Positions 56,514-64,000 of a DNA stretch of 64,000 nucleotides are shown here, one piece after another. The position numbers and the translations under genes were made by a program. The stretch comes from Nitrospirota bacterium (GTDB lineage Bacteria > Nitrospirota > JACRHL01). Each line of letters starts with the position of its first letter. Positions within the stretch are counted from its first letter, which is position 1. Location of the stretch: contig JAOUMB010000002.1 in assembly GCA_029881725.1 (NCBI GenBank), positions 1 to 64,000 of the forward strand, in the 5' to 3' direction. Under the pieces are notes generated by a model. That model was given only the letters and a program-made list of their open reading frames with translations. It was not told the DNA's origin and did not search any database.

Positions 56514-58564
56514 AACCGACCGGTGACGGTTGCGGAAAGGGACCGTTCCGCCGCCAACGGCGCGATGGCGGAATTAAATGGAAATTCCACGTGCCCATCC
56601 GCCAGATTCCGCCCCACCAGCGCGAACTCCAGGTGTTTTGCAGGGTGCCACGCCAGGCGCAGATCGGCGGTGAGATACGCGTCCACCGGCACCGGACTGC
56701 CGCCGGTCTCCACGCTCAGATCACCCACGTAGCGCAACCACAGGTCGGTGCGGACCGTGCGCGATGGATCAAAGCCAAGGCGCACCGAAAGTTGCTGTTC
56801 AGGGGTGGCGGTTTCCTCCGCCTCGGCGGCGGGGTCGCCCACCGTGCTGTGCAGGGTGAGCTTCAGCCAGGAGTAGGCGGTGCGCACCCGCATCCGGGGG
56901 GATGGCCGCCAATCGGCGGCCAGTTCGGCGCCATAGGATTCGCCGGTGAGGTTGTTGTCGAAGTACTGCGGGTACACCTGGTAGGGAGTCCCCCCAAAGG
57001 TGTCTGGAAATGGCGCGCCGGAGGTGAAACTGAGCAGGTTTTTGTAGTCGTTGAAGAACAGGGCCAGATCCACCGTAAGCGCGTCTGAGGTTCGAGCCCG
57101 GTACCCCGCCTCCCAGGCCACCAGTTCCTCGGCCACCATGCCGCCGTCACCCATGAGGGTCACCACACCGGGAGGCGCACCGGGAATGACGCTGATTGCG
57201 AGCCGCATGTCGTGATCGGAGCGCGAGGGCTGACGGATGGCGCGGGCCAGCGACGCCCACAGGGAGTGATTCCCGTTGGGCGCCCACAGCAGGCGCGCGC
57301 CGGGCTGCACCTCCACGCCGGTATAGTCGTTGTGCTCCACCTTCACCCCTGCGGTCAGGCGCAGGCCGTCCGGCGGCAGGGCGATTTCGTCCTGCACGAA
57401 TACGTTGTACAACGGGGCGGTGCGGTGGGTGGCGGTGTAGCGGATGCGCAGGTTATCGTCGATGTCGTCGGTGGTCAGGGTCGCCCCGGCGCCCCACACC
57501 AGGTCGTGGCGCGCGCCCGGCGAAAAGCGGTGGCGCACCTCCAGCGCGGTGTTTTGCATGGTGCCGGAGAAGGTCACGCCGTTGCGCCGGGCACTGTCGG
57601 TGTAGAACTTCAGTTCCAGATCGGAGGTGTTGGAAAAGGTACGCACCCATCTGGCCTGCAGGTTGTAGCCGTCCACCTCGTCGTCCGCGACGCGGGTGGA
57701 CGAATAGGGCGGGACCAGAAACAATTCCTGCACTTTCTCGCCAAAATAGCCGTCGTAGGCGTCTCCCTGCAGGGTGAGCGCGTCACCAGGAGCCGTTTTC
57801 AGGTCCACCCGGAACCCGCCGCGCACGACCTGCTGCTCGTCCCCATAGCCGGTACCGTCCTCGCTCCGGTATCCGTCCCGCAGGTCCAGCGTGGCGTATG
57901 CGCGATAGCTGCCGTCGTGGCCAACGGCTCCCCCCTGCCGCGCCGCCAGCCGGGCCCGGTCGATGGTCCCGCCACTGGCGGAAACGTACTGCCCGCGCGA
58001 GTCGTGGGCCGATGCGGTGATGATGTTGATCACCCCGTTGACCGCGTTGGCACCCCACAGGGTGGCGCCAGGACCACGAATGATCTCGATGCGCTCGATG
58101 TCCTCGAAAAGGGTGTCCTGCACATCCCAGAATACGCCGGAAAATAGCGGCGTATACAGGGGGCGGCCATCCATCAGCACCAGCAGCTTGTTGGTCCACC
58201 GGTCGGAAAAGCCGCGGGCGCTGACCACCCAGGAATTGGGGGCGATCCGGGCCACATGCAGGCCCGGCACCATGCGCAGCAGGTCCGGCAGCGTGGAGGC
58301 GCCGGAACGGCGGATATCGTCACGGGTGATCACGAACACCGCAGCGGGAACATCGGCAAGGCGGCTCGCCTTTTTCATTGGCGAAACCACCTCGATTTCC
58401 ATCAGTTGTTCAATAGAAAGGTCGGTCAGGTCGTCGGGAAACTGCGCATGGGCGTGCCCCACCCCCAACAGCATTAATGCCGCGGCCAGCACGCACCGCC
58501 ACCCGGCGGAACGGAGCTCCCCGCATTCCCGGCGCACCGCGCCACCCACCCACTGGAAAGACAT
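56510..58564 (-). CDS. TonB-dependent outer-membrane receptor
   Basis: The 684-residue protein has a signal peptide (cleavage about residue 40, HAHA-QFPDD), then DLTDLSIEQLMEIEVVSPMKKASRLADVPAAVFVI, a start typical of one receptor subfamily. The plug domain follows (DIRRSGASTLPDLLRMVPGLHVARI, IERIEIIRGPGATLWGANAVNGVINIIT), then a 22-strand-type barrel ending in Phe (TVTGRF). It probably imports a chelate or oligomer; the substrate is unknown. GGGGGAGG precedes ATG 58564 by three bases. It is the first gene of a three-gene overlapping leftward operon with a YfiR-like protein and a hybrid kinase. Confidence 0.93.
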   Translation of the reverse strand: MSFQWVGGAVRRECGELRSAGWRCVLAAALMLLGVGHAHAQFPDDLTDLSIEQLMEIEVVSPMKKASRLADVPAAVFVITRDDIRRSGASTLPDLLRMVPGLHVARIAPNSWVVSARGFSDRWTNKLLVLMDGRPLYTPLFSGVFWDVQDTLFEDIERIEIIRGPGATLWGANAVNGVINIITASAHDSRGQYVSASGGTIDRARLAARQGGAVGHDGSYRAYATLDLRDGYRSEDGTGYGDEQQVVRGGFRVDLKTAPGDALTLQGDAYDGYFGEKVQELFLVPPYSSTRVADDEVDGYNLQARWVRTFSNTSDLELKFYTDSARRNGVTFSGTMQNTALEVRHRFSPGARHDLVWGAGATLTTDDIDDNLRIRYTATHRTAPLYNVFVQDEIALPPDGLRLTAGVKVEHNDYTGVEVQPGARLLWAPNGNHSLWASLARAIRQPSRSDHDMRLAISVIPGAPPGVVTLMGDGGMVAEELVAWEAGYRARTSDALTVDLALFFNDYKNLLSFTSGAPFPDTFGGTPYQVYPQYFDNNLTGESYGAELAADWRPSPRMRVRTAYSWLKLTLHSTVGDPAAEAEETATPEQQLSVRLGFDPSRTVRTDLWLRYVGDLSVETGGSPVPVDAYLTADLRLAWHPAKHLEFALVGRNLADGHVEFPFNSAIAPLAAERSLSATVTGRF

Positions 58565-58713
58565 CCGCCTCCCCCTTTGCCCAAACCCGCGCGCCGATGG
58601 CCATGCCTTCGCTACCCCTCAGTATACCAGTACAGGCCCGGTTTGATTTTATATCGGATATGCCGGAAGGTGGGAGCCGGCGCCACGCAAGGCAGTGCGC
58701 ATCCATGCCCGGA

Positions 58714-59832
58714 TCAGGACAGGCCCATTTCCCTGAGAATCAACGCGTTCACCTTGCGCACATCGAAGCGCTCCTCGGCAACCCGGCGACTTTCCCTGCC
58801 CATTTTTGGAATCAGCGACGGATCCATCAGGAACCGCTCCATCCCTTTCACCAATCCGGCCACATCGCGCGGAGGAACCAGGACTCCGGTAACCCCTTCC
58901 TCGACGGCGTCCCGGCAACCTGGGACGTCGGTTGCCACCACCGGACGCCCCATCGCCATGGCCTCCATAACCGTGACCGGAAATCCCTCCCGGTACGAGG
59001 GCAACACATAGACCGACGCGCGTTCAATGGCGGGACGGACATCCCGCATCCGTCCCAGGTATTCAATGGCCCCGGAATTCTCCCAACTGCGGACCTCTCC
59101 CTCGGAAACACCATCCGGGCCTCCGTAGTCCCATCCCACCAGAAGAAAGCGGGCATGCGGATAACGCGCGCGAAGATCGGTGGCGGCAGCGGCATACTCG
59201 CGGATCCCCTTGGACTTGAGCAGGCGGGCAATGAGCAGAAATACCACCTCCCCTTCCGGCAGCGGCGCAGGTGTGAACCGCGTCACGTCGACGCCGATCC
59301 CGCCGATCTGGACGGCCTTTTCCGGTTGGGTCAGGATTTTCCGTTCGACAAAGGCGCTTTGATCTTCCGGATTCAGAAAAAACACCGTGTGCACCCGCCG
59401 CAATGCCATCCGATACAGAATGGTCGCAACGCGCCCCGCCCGTCTGGCGGTACGGCCTTCGCCCACAAACGCATATCCAAGCCCCTCGATCATGGCGCAA
59501 CGCGTCGGCACCTGCGCCAGCCATGCCGCCAGGGTGCCGTAAATCACCGGCTTGATCATGTACCCGAGGAAAACGTCCGGCTTGACTTGCCGGAAAAGCA
59601 TAACCAATGCAATCAGGGAACGAAGGTCGTGGATCGGGTTGGTCCCGGTCCGGGACAGCGGGACTTCTCTGCAGACAGCCCCGCTTTCCGTCAACGCCCG
59701 TGCATCATCGGCAGAAAAATCCGGGGCGCAGGCAATCACTTCATGCCCGCGATGGATCAACTCGCGAATCAACGGGCCACGAAACCCGGACAGGGACTCG
59801 GATGAGGATCCCAGAAGGAGCACCCTGCTCAT
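58714..59832 (-). CDS. Glycosyltransferase family 4
   Basis: The 372-residue GT-B protein begins RVLLLGSSSESLSGFRGPLI with an N-terminal acceptor domain. The C-terminal donor domain includes FLLIARLLKSKGIREYAAAA and the E-X7-E region VLPSYREGFPVTVMEAMAMGRPVVATDVPGC. It resembles enzymes that act early on lipid-linked O-antigen or capsule units (N,N-diacetylbacillosaminyl or galacturonosyl transferases), but the sugar is unknown. It is the last leftward gene of the surface-polysaccharide cluster and overlaps the preceding GT2 gene by four bases. Confidence 0.9.
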   Translation of the reverse strand: MSRVLLLGSSSESLSGFRGPLIRELIHRGHEVIACAPDFSADDARALTESGAVCREVPLSRTGTNPIHDLRSLIALVMLFRQVKPDVFLGYMIKPVIYGTLAAWLAQVPTRCAMIEGLGYAFVGEGRTARRAGRVATILYRMALRRVHTVFFLNPEDQSAFVERKILTQPEKAVQIGGIGVDVTRFTPAPLPEGEVVFLLIARLLKSKGIREYAAAATDLRARYPHARFLLVGWDYGGPDGVSEGEVRSWENSGAIEYLGRMRDVRPAIERASVYVLPSYREGFPVTVMEAMAMGRPVVATDVPGCRDAVEEGVTGVLVPPRDVAGLVKGMERFLMDPSLIPKMGRESRRVAEERFDVRKVNALILREMGLS

Positions 59833-60845
59833 TTTTCGGCGACTTCAAGCTCGTTGGATATTGCATGCGGGGGACGCTCGAATCGCGCCGTCACCACCGG
59901 AACGAACGTGGGGTCGAAGCGACGCCACCCGGCCAGCAACTGAATGAACGCACCCGTGTACATCACCAGAAAATGGGGCCCCTTTGCAATCGAAACAACC
60001 ACCACGGTTGCGATGGCCGCCAGAAGGGCCGCGCCCCACAATCCCAGCCCACCAAAGCAAGCGGCCAGGGAAACACCCAAAAAAAAGAGGAAGGGGTACG
60101 GGTAGTATCGTAGCAGTGACAGCAGATTCCCTGAGCCGAAACGGGATGCGAGCAATTGCCCGAATCCATAAAATTTCTTCCCCAACACGCCCGATGGAAC
60201 AAAGTTTCCTGTCACGGTCCTCCACGCCGGAATGCGCTCGGTAAAATGGTCGACCATCGGGGTGTCCGTGTACCGCACCGGATAACCAGCTGCCACCATA
60301 CGGGAGTAAAGGTCGATCTCTTCATGGGAAAACAAGCACGGGTTCCAATTCCCGGCGACCATGACGGCCTCCTTCCGCAGCAAAACCGCACCCCCGAAAT
60401 AGGGAACCGTTCTGTTCTCGCGGAAACCACTTCCAACCAATCGATCCCGGACTTTTCCGTCTGGATAGACATCCCGAAGCCCTCCCACAAACCCGCCATG
60501 GGACGCGACAAGATTTTCGAGCCTGGCCAGAATTGCATAAAACTCCGGGTGCAGGGTCATGTCGGCATCAAGATACAAAACCCAGGAACCAGAACCTTCC
60601 AATGTGCCGATGAACCGCCCCGCGGAAGCACACAAATTTTTCGAACCATCCAGCACCAGCACACGATCGAAGAGCCCGCGGGCGAGAGATACGGAGTTGT
60701 CCGTGGATGCGGAATCGACATAGATCGTTTCGACACCAAAAGGCAATCCACTCAATGGTTCAAGGGAGTTGACCAGCCGGTCAATACTGGCGGACTCGTT
60801 GCGACCAATCACGCACACGGTAAGTGTAACCGGGAAGAAATTCAT
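59829..60845 (-). CDS. Glycosyltransferase family 2 with C-terminal membrane spans
   Basis: The 338-residue protein has a GT-A domain (LTVCVIGRNESASIDRLVNSLEPL; the DXD-like YLDADMTLHPEF; HEEIDLYSRMVAAGYPVRYTDTP). Two hydrophobic segments follow near 245-290 (FLFFLGVSLAACFGGLGLWGAALLAAIATVVVVSIA). It probably adds sugar on the cytoplasmic membrane face during polysaccharide assembly. ATG 60845 overlaps the stop of the polymerase-like gene by four bases, and its own stop overlaps the GT4 start. Confidence 0.9.
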   Translation of the reverse strand: MNFFPVTLTVCVIGRNESASIDRLVNSLEPLSGLPFGVETIYVDSASTDNSVSLARGLFDRVLVLDGSKNLCASAGRFIGTLEGSGSWVLYLDADMTLHPEFYAILARLENLVASHGGFVGGLRDVYPDGKVRDRLVGSGFRENRTVPYFGGAVLLRKEAVMVAGNWNPCLFSHEEIDLYSRMVAAGYPVRYTDTPMVDHFTERIPAWRTVTGNFVPSGVLGKKFYGFGQLLASRFGSGNLLSLLRYYPYPFLFFLGVSLAACFGGLGLWGAALLAAIATVVVVSIAKGPHFLVMYTGAFIQLLAGWRRFDPTFVPVVTARFERPPHAISNELEVAEK

Positions 60846-62107
60846 CGATATCGAAGCCCCCTCGGTTTAAGCACATCCAACCGAGCCAGAAAAGAACTGA
60901 ATGCCGGCAACGCCGCAACCAGCAAAATACCGTACCCAGGTATGTTGTGCCTCATGGCAGTGCCATAATTTGCAGTTCCGAGCGCCCACACAAAAGAGAT
61001 CGAAACGAATATGGCGACCAGTAGCGACTGAGTCCGCCTGACCCGCGTGTTTCCCCGATACAGGGTGATTAACGCACAGGCAATCAGAAGCAGCCGGAGC
61101 ATACCCTCCATTGACCCGAACAGGTCCTTTGCTGTGCGCACCCACCAGGGAAATGGCGTTACCCAGAAGTACACCATGGACTGGACTGCCGTTGCCAAAA
61201 AAACAACGGGATTCGACGAGTCCAGAAGCGGCCCATAATCTGACCTCCCACCCGCTCCCCCAAGGTCGTTTTGATATTCGCTGACAACCTGGGTGACATC
61301 CCCCTGTGAAAGACGTGCCACTAAAAACATGCCACTGATATCCGACGATTTTGAAACAACAACAGGCAGGGCGCTTGTGGCCAACAGCAGGCATAACAAT
61401 AGAACACTCAGATGTACGGAACGATTGCGCCGATACCGACGTTGCGAACTCACGGTCAATGGCCAGTAGGCAAGCATGGGAAGCAGCAGCACGGAATAGA
61501 TGAGCATCCCTTTATGGGTGAATCCGAAAAGAGCCGTGGAAACCGTACAGAGGAGAAGGTATTTTCCTTTCCCGGTAAAGTGGAACTGTACGGCGTAATA
61601 GACCGAGACCAACAAAAACAGGGACTCGTACGCCTCCCGAATGGTGATCGCAGTGTTCAGCAGAACGGTTGGCCAGCAACCAAAAAGCAGAACAATCAGC
61701 CACATGTTTTGTCGATGGTCCACCAGATGACAAAGCGCAACCAGCACACAGGTCGCAAAAGTGAACGCCAGCACCGAAAGCTCATTCCCAACCAACCAGG
61801 ATGACCCGAAAATGCGGTATACGACGCCTAAAAACTGTATGTAGGCCTCGGCCCCGATGGCAAGCTCAACGCTTCCCGCCTTCTGCCATTCCGTCGCATA
61901 CAGATGAAAACTGCTGGGATCGCGTTCGGTAATCCCGCGAATCTGGCCCACAAATGCCAGCCAGATCGCCACCACGTGGTGCGCGGAAACAACTGTCCAC
62001 ACCGCAAGCACGGTAGACCGCCTCATCCGGACCGTGTGGAACAGCAACGGGACAAAATAGGTCATCACCAGAATGATGAAACCTGTAATGTCCCCTGAGG
62101 TCAGCAT
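60842..62107 (-). CDS. Polytopic membrane protein, EpsG/O-antigen polymerase-like
   Basis: The product is 421 residues with about ten membrane spans (GFIILVMTYFVPLLF, VLALCHLV-type helices, LLLCLLLATSALPVVV, LLLIACALITLY). Periplasmic loops carry charged residues and the run VFLATAVQSMVYFWVTPFPWW. The layout fits Wzy/EpsG polymerases that join repeat units outside the membrane; the family has little sequence identity, so this is inference. The ATG at 62107 is used because the further upstream part of the frame (to 62332) overlaps the neighbouring GT2 gene and lacks spans. Confidence 0.75.
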   Translation of the reverse strand: MLTSGDITGFIILVMTYFVPLLFHTVRMRRSTVLAVWTVVSAHHVVAIWLAFVGQIRGITERDPSSFHLYATEWQKAGSVELAIGAEAYIQFLGVVYRIFGSSWLVGNELSVLAFTFATCVLVALCHLVDHRQNMWLIVLLFGCWPTVLLNTAITIREAYESLFLLVSVYYAVQFHFTGKGKYLLLCTVSTALFGFTHKGMLIYSVLLLPMLAYWPLTVSSQRRYRRNRSVHLSVLLLCLLLATSALPVVVSKSSDISGMFLVARLSQGDVTQVVSEYQNDLGGAGGRSDYGPLLDSSNPVVFLATAVQSMVYFWVTPFPWWVRTAKDLFGSMEGMLRLLLIACALITLYRGNTRVRRTQSLLVAIFVSISFVWALGTANYGTAMRHNIPGYGILLVAALPAFSSFLARLDVLKPRGLRYR

Positions 62108-62198
62108 GCGTGTATCTGGTGCATTCTGGAGCAACCCGTGTACGCCACTGATGCGTTGACCCCCTTGGTTCCCGCCGTTCGTTCTGAAATTCGGGAAG

Positions 62199-63149
62199 TC
62201 ACCTGGAAATTTCCTTCGCCAGCCGTTCAACCAACTCCCTGTCCACCGACTTGATTTTTCTGATAAACGGCAGTCTCGTCGCGCTTCGGGTACAGGCCGA
62301 CAGTTTTTTGAAATATCCGGATTCAGCTCCAATTTGTGGCAGCCTCACGGGGAGCATGACCAAGAAATACATGAACAGGAACACACGAAATCTGAAATTT
62401 TCGAACGGGGTGAAATTCCGGCTCGCGAACAGGATTCTGTTCAGCCATAAATTTGCGAAGAAAAATGGCTCATGATAGCTGTGACTCGACCCGGACCCAT
62501 CCTCCATCTTTGCATCATGAAATACGGTTGTGTCCGCACAGATCGCCAGACGGTATCCGCTGCGGGTCAATCGCAACGACAACTCCATATCCTCCCCACC
62601 AAAGAAATACGCTTCCGACCATCCTCCAATATGCGTAAAGGCGCTTGACCGAACCGCGATCACACACCCGCTGATAAAGGTTGTCTCGAACCTCCCTCTG
62701 ATCGACGTCGCGGGCTGCATGGTCCCCGTATGGACACACCCCATGCGGCGTGGGCTGATATACCCTCCCGCGGTTTGAACGATTTCAGGGTTACCCGAAA
62801 AGACAACCTTCGGACCCACCGCCGCCAGTCCCTCACCACTGTCCACGAACGCGCTGGCTACTTCCGTGCGAAAATTTTCTTCCAGCATTGTGTCGTTGTT
62901 CACAAATACCAGGATGTCGCATTCCCGCTTCTGAGCTTCTTTGGCTCCCGCGTTCATACCGGCTGCAAATCCGGGATTGAAATCAGGGGGCCGGACCACA
63001 AGAGGCTTTACCGTCACAGGGGAAAAATCGTGGGAATTATCCACTACGATGACCGTATCCTGTGGATCCGCACACCTGGTAACGCTCGCGACACACCGCT
63101 CGCTCATCGCCGAGTCCCTGAAGTGCAGGACAATAAACGCGAACCTCAT
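62199..63149 (-). CDS. Glycosyltransferase family 2 (rhamnosyltransferase-like)
   Basis: The 316-residue GT-A enzyme reads AFIVLHFRDSAMSERCVASV, DTVIVVDNSHD, NPGFAAGMNAGAKEAQ, LVFVNNDTMLEENF (DXD-type NND variant), FISGCVIAVRSSAF and FFGGEDMELSLRLTRSGYRLAI. That pattern matches GT2 enzymes of the rhamnosyl/WbbL type. It overlaps the upstream methyltransferase by four bases and precedes the polymerase-like gene by 91 bases. Confidence 0.9.
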   Translation of the reverse strand: MRFAFIVLHFRDSAMSERCVASVTRCADPQDTVIVVDNSHDFSPVTVKPLVVRPPDFNPGFAAGMNAGAKEAQKRECDILVFVNNDTMLEENFRTEVASAFVDSGEGLAAVGPKVVFSGNPEIVQTAGGYISPRRMGCVHTGTMQPATSIRGRFETTFISGCVIAVRSSAFTHIGGWSEAYFFGGEDMELSLRLTRSGYRLAICADTTVFHDAKMEDGSGSSHSYHEPFFFANLWLNRILFASRNFTPFENFRFRVFLFMYFLVMLPVRLPQIGAESGYFKKLSACTRSATRLPFIRKIKSVDRELVERLAKEISR

Positions 63150-63979
63150 GTCGATACCAGGGGATGCTTCGGCCGATCGGGTTCCGAGGTGGCGATGAGT
63201 AACGCCTCCTCCCCGGCATTCGGTTGGATTATCAGGAGAATCGATTCCAGTAGCTCAAATGCCTCGCCAAGAATCCGCTCCAGCACGGATAACCCGTTAC
63301 CCGCCGGGAAACCAGGAAATTTCATGCGCAAGCTTTCCTGAACGATTCCCTGCCCACGGGGAACGGTCTTGCAGGTGCGAACGGACAGGCCTGCGGCCTG
63401 TGCCGTATGCCGCAAGGATCTCAACGTGAATATCTGGAAGTGACGGGGCGGCTCCAGCCCTCGCCAATCCCTGCCGAACAGGCGGTGTCCAAGCGAGTCG
63501 GCATTGGGGGTGTAAATCACAAGATGGCCGCCCGGATGCAGCACCCGCTTGCATTCGGAAAGCAGTTCAACCGGATCGGGCACATGCTCGATCACGTGAC
63601 TCAACACCACGGCGTCAAAATGCCCGGACGGGAATTTTTGCGAAACCAGATCACCCTGGTGGACCTTGAGCCCCCGGGAACGGGCACGTTCGACCGCACC
63701 CGGATCGAAGTCGAGCCCCTCGGCTTGCCACCCATAATCCTGCAAACGCGCCAGCGTTTCGCCCGCTCCGCAGCCCACTTCAAGCACATGACCGCCTTCA
63801 GTCCACGGCAGGTGGTATACCCTCGCGTCCGCATGCGCGAGTCTCCCGGGTTGCAACCGAAGAAGCATGGCCAGTGTCCGGTCGAAGAAGCCTGTACGGT
63901 ACCGATGGTATCCGAATCGTTTTTGCAGGTGTCCACGAACCGCGCGGTTATAAAGTCGCCGGGGCAGCGTGTCGGGCAT
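63146..63979 (-). CDS. SAM-dependent methyltransferase, possibly extending past the window
   Basis: The protein has at least 277 residues, with the class I Rossmann motifs VLEVGCGAGETLARLQ (motif I), AEGLDFDPGAVERARSRG (motif II), FDAVVLSHVIEHVPDPVELLSECKRVLHPGGHLVIYTPN (motifs II-III) and a C-terminal helical part. It resembles methyltransferases of polysaccharide or quinone pathways. ATG 63979 is the first in-frame start seen, but the frame stays open to base 64000, so the true start may lie outside. It overlaps the GT2 gene. Confidence 0.85.
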   Translation of the reverse strand: MPDTLPRRLYNRAVRGHLQKRFGYHRYRTGFFDRTLAMLLRLQPGRLAHADARVYHLPWTEGGHVLEVGCGAGETLARLQDYGWQAEGLDFDPGAVERARSRGLKVHQGDLVSQKFPSGHFDAVVLSHVIEHVPDPVELLSECKRVLHPGGHLVIYTPNADSLGHRLFGRDWRGLEPPRHFQIFTLRSLRHTAQAAGLSVRTCKTVPRGQGIVQESLRMKFPGFPAGNGLSVLERILGEAFELLESILLIIQPNAGEEALLIATSEPDRPKHPLVST

Positions 63980-64000
63980 GCTTTGCGGGGGAGCATGGGT

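Overview
The window is GC-rich bacterial DNA, tightly packed on both strands and dominated by housekeeping genes in operons. It looks Gram-negative: there is a TonB-dependent outer-membrane receptor, a lipoprotein with a lipobox, periplasmic proteins with signal peptides, and a c-type cytochrome with four CXXCH sites. Three regulators of the NtrC/sigma-54 family, the order ccsA/hemX-hemA-hemC-cobA/hemD-hemB, the order ribF-tilS-hpt-ftsH-folP-cdaA-ybbR-glmM, and a receiver-like protein with VWETVPP repeats all resemble Desulfuromonadota or other 'deltaproteobacterial' lineages. That placement is inference from gene order and families; I could not run a phylogeny. No rRNA, tRNA, CRISPR array, insertion sequence or phage gene was recognised.

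Layout. 1-2.3 kb: tail of an unseen gene, an octamer tandem repeat, a small membrane protein, then a leftward operon of an endonuclease III-like glycosylase and three small unknown genes. 2.5-8.4 kb (leftward): cutA, aroF, and the chaperone set grpE-dnaK-dnaJ behind a candidate promoter. 8.4-9.7 kb: a lone GT1 glycosyltransferase. 10-17.1 kb (rightward): a SurA-N-type membrane-anchored protein, then an overlapping set of sensor kinase, sigma-54 response regulator, coiled-coil periplasmic protein and TPR protein, followed by a pseudo-receiver protein. 17.2-20.8 kb: valS and nadC. 20.9-24.9 kb: a BTAD-domain ATPase regulator followed by two exported ankyrin-repeat proteins. 24.9-28.6 kb (leftward): rimO and an enlarged ligA. 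28.9-32.1 kb: two tandem NtrC-type regulators, one with a degenerate receiver and one with a GAFTSA loop. They are followed by a strong terminator and a 94-bp direct repeat. 32.6-36.2 kb: a lipoprotein facing a leftward amt-glnK/B-mscS operon.

36.4-51.4 kb is one long rightward block with overlapping or nearly touching genes. It covers heme and siroheme synthesis (ccsA/hemX, hemA, hemC, cobA-hemD fusion, hemB), then ribF, tilS, hpt and ftsH, then folP, the c-di-AMP cyclase cdaA with ybbR and glmM, and ends in a tetraheme cytochrome. A 45-codon membrane protein with a strong ribosome-binding site and its own terminator follows. The next 1.1 kb (51.9-53.0 kb) is visibly more AT-rich, has no convincing gene and carries several inverted repeats. 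53.0-58.6 kb holds an M28 peptidase and a leftward, translationally overlapping trio: TonB receptor, YfiR-like protein and CHASE8 hybrid kinase. 58.7-64 kb is the end of a leftward surface-polysaccharide cluster (methyltransferase, GT2, polymerase-like membrane protein, GT2, GT4), with visibly less GC-biased sequence.

The best candidates for something not yet described are: the kinase/regulator/coiled-coil/TPR/pseudo-receiver cluster at 11-17 kb; the BTAD regulator plus ankyrin pair, where a long hairpin covers the ribosome-binding region of the first ankyrin gene and the second ankyrin gene may start at ATC; the TonB receptor-YfiR-CHASE8 kinase trio; and the AT-rich gap with its structured elements. 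None is proven novel from sequence alone.
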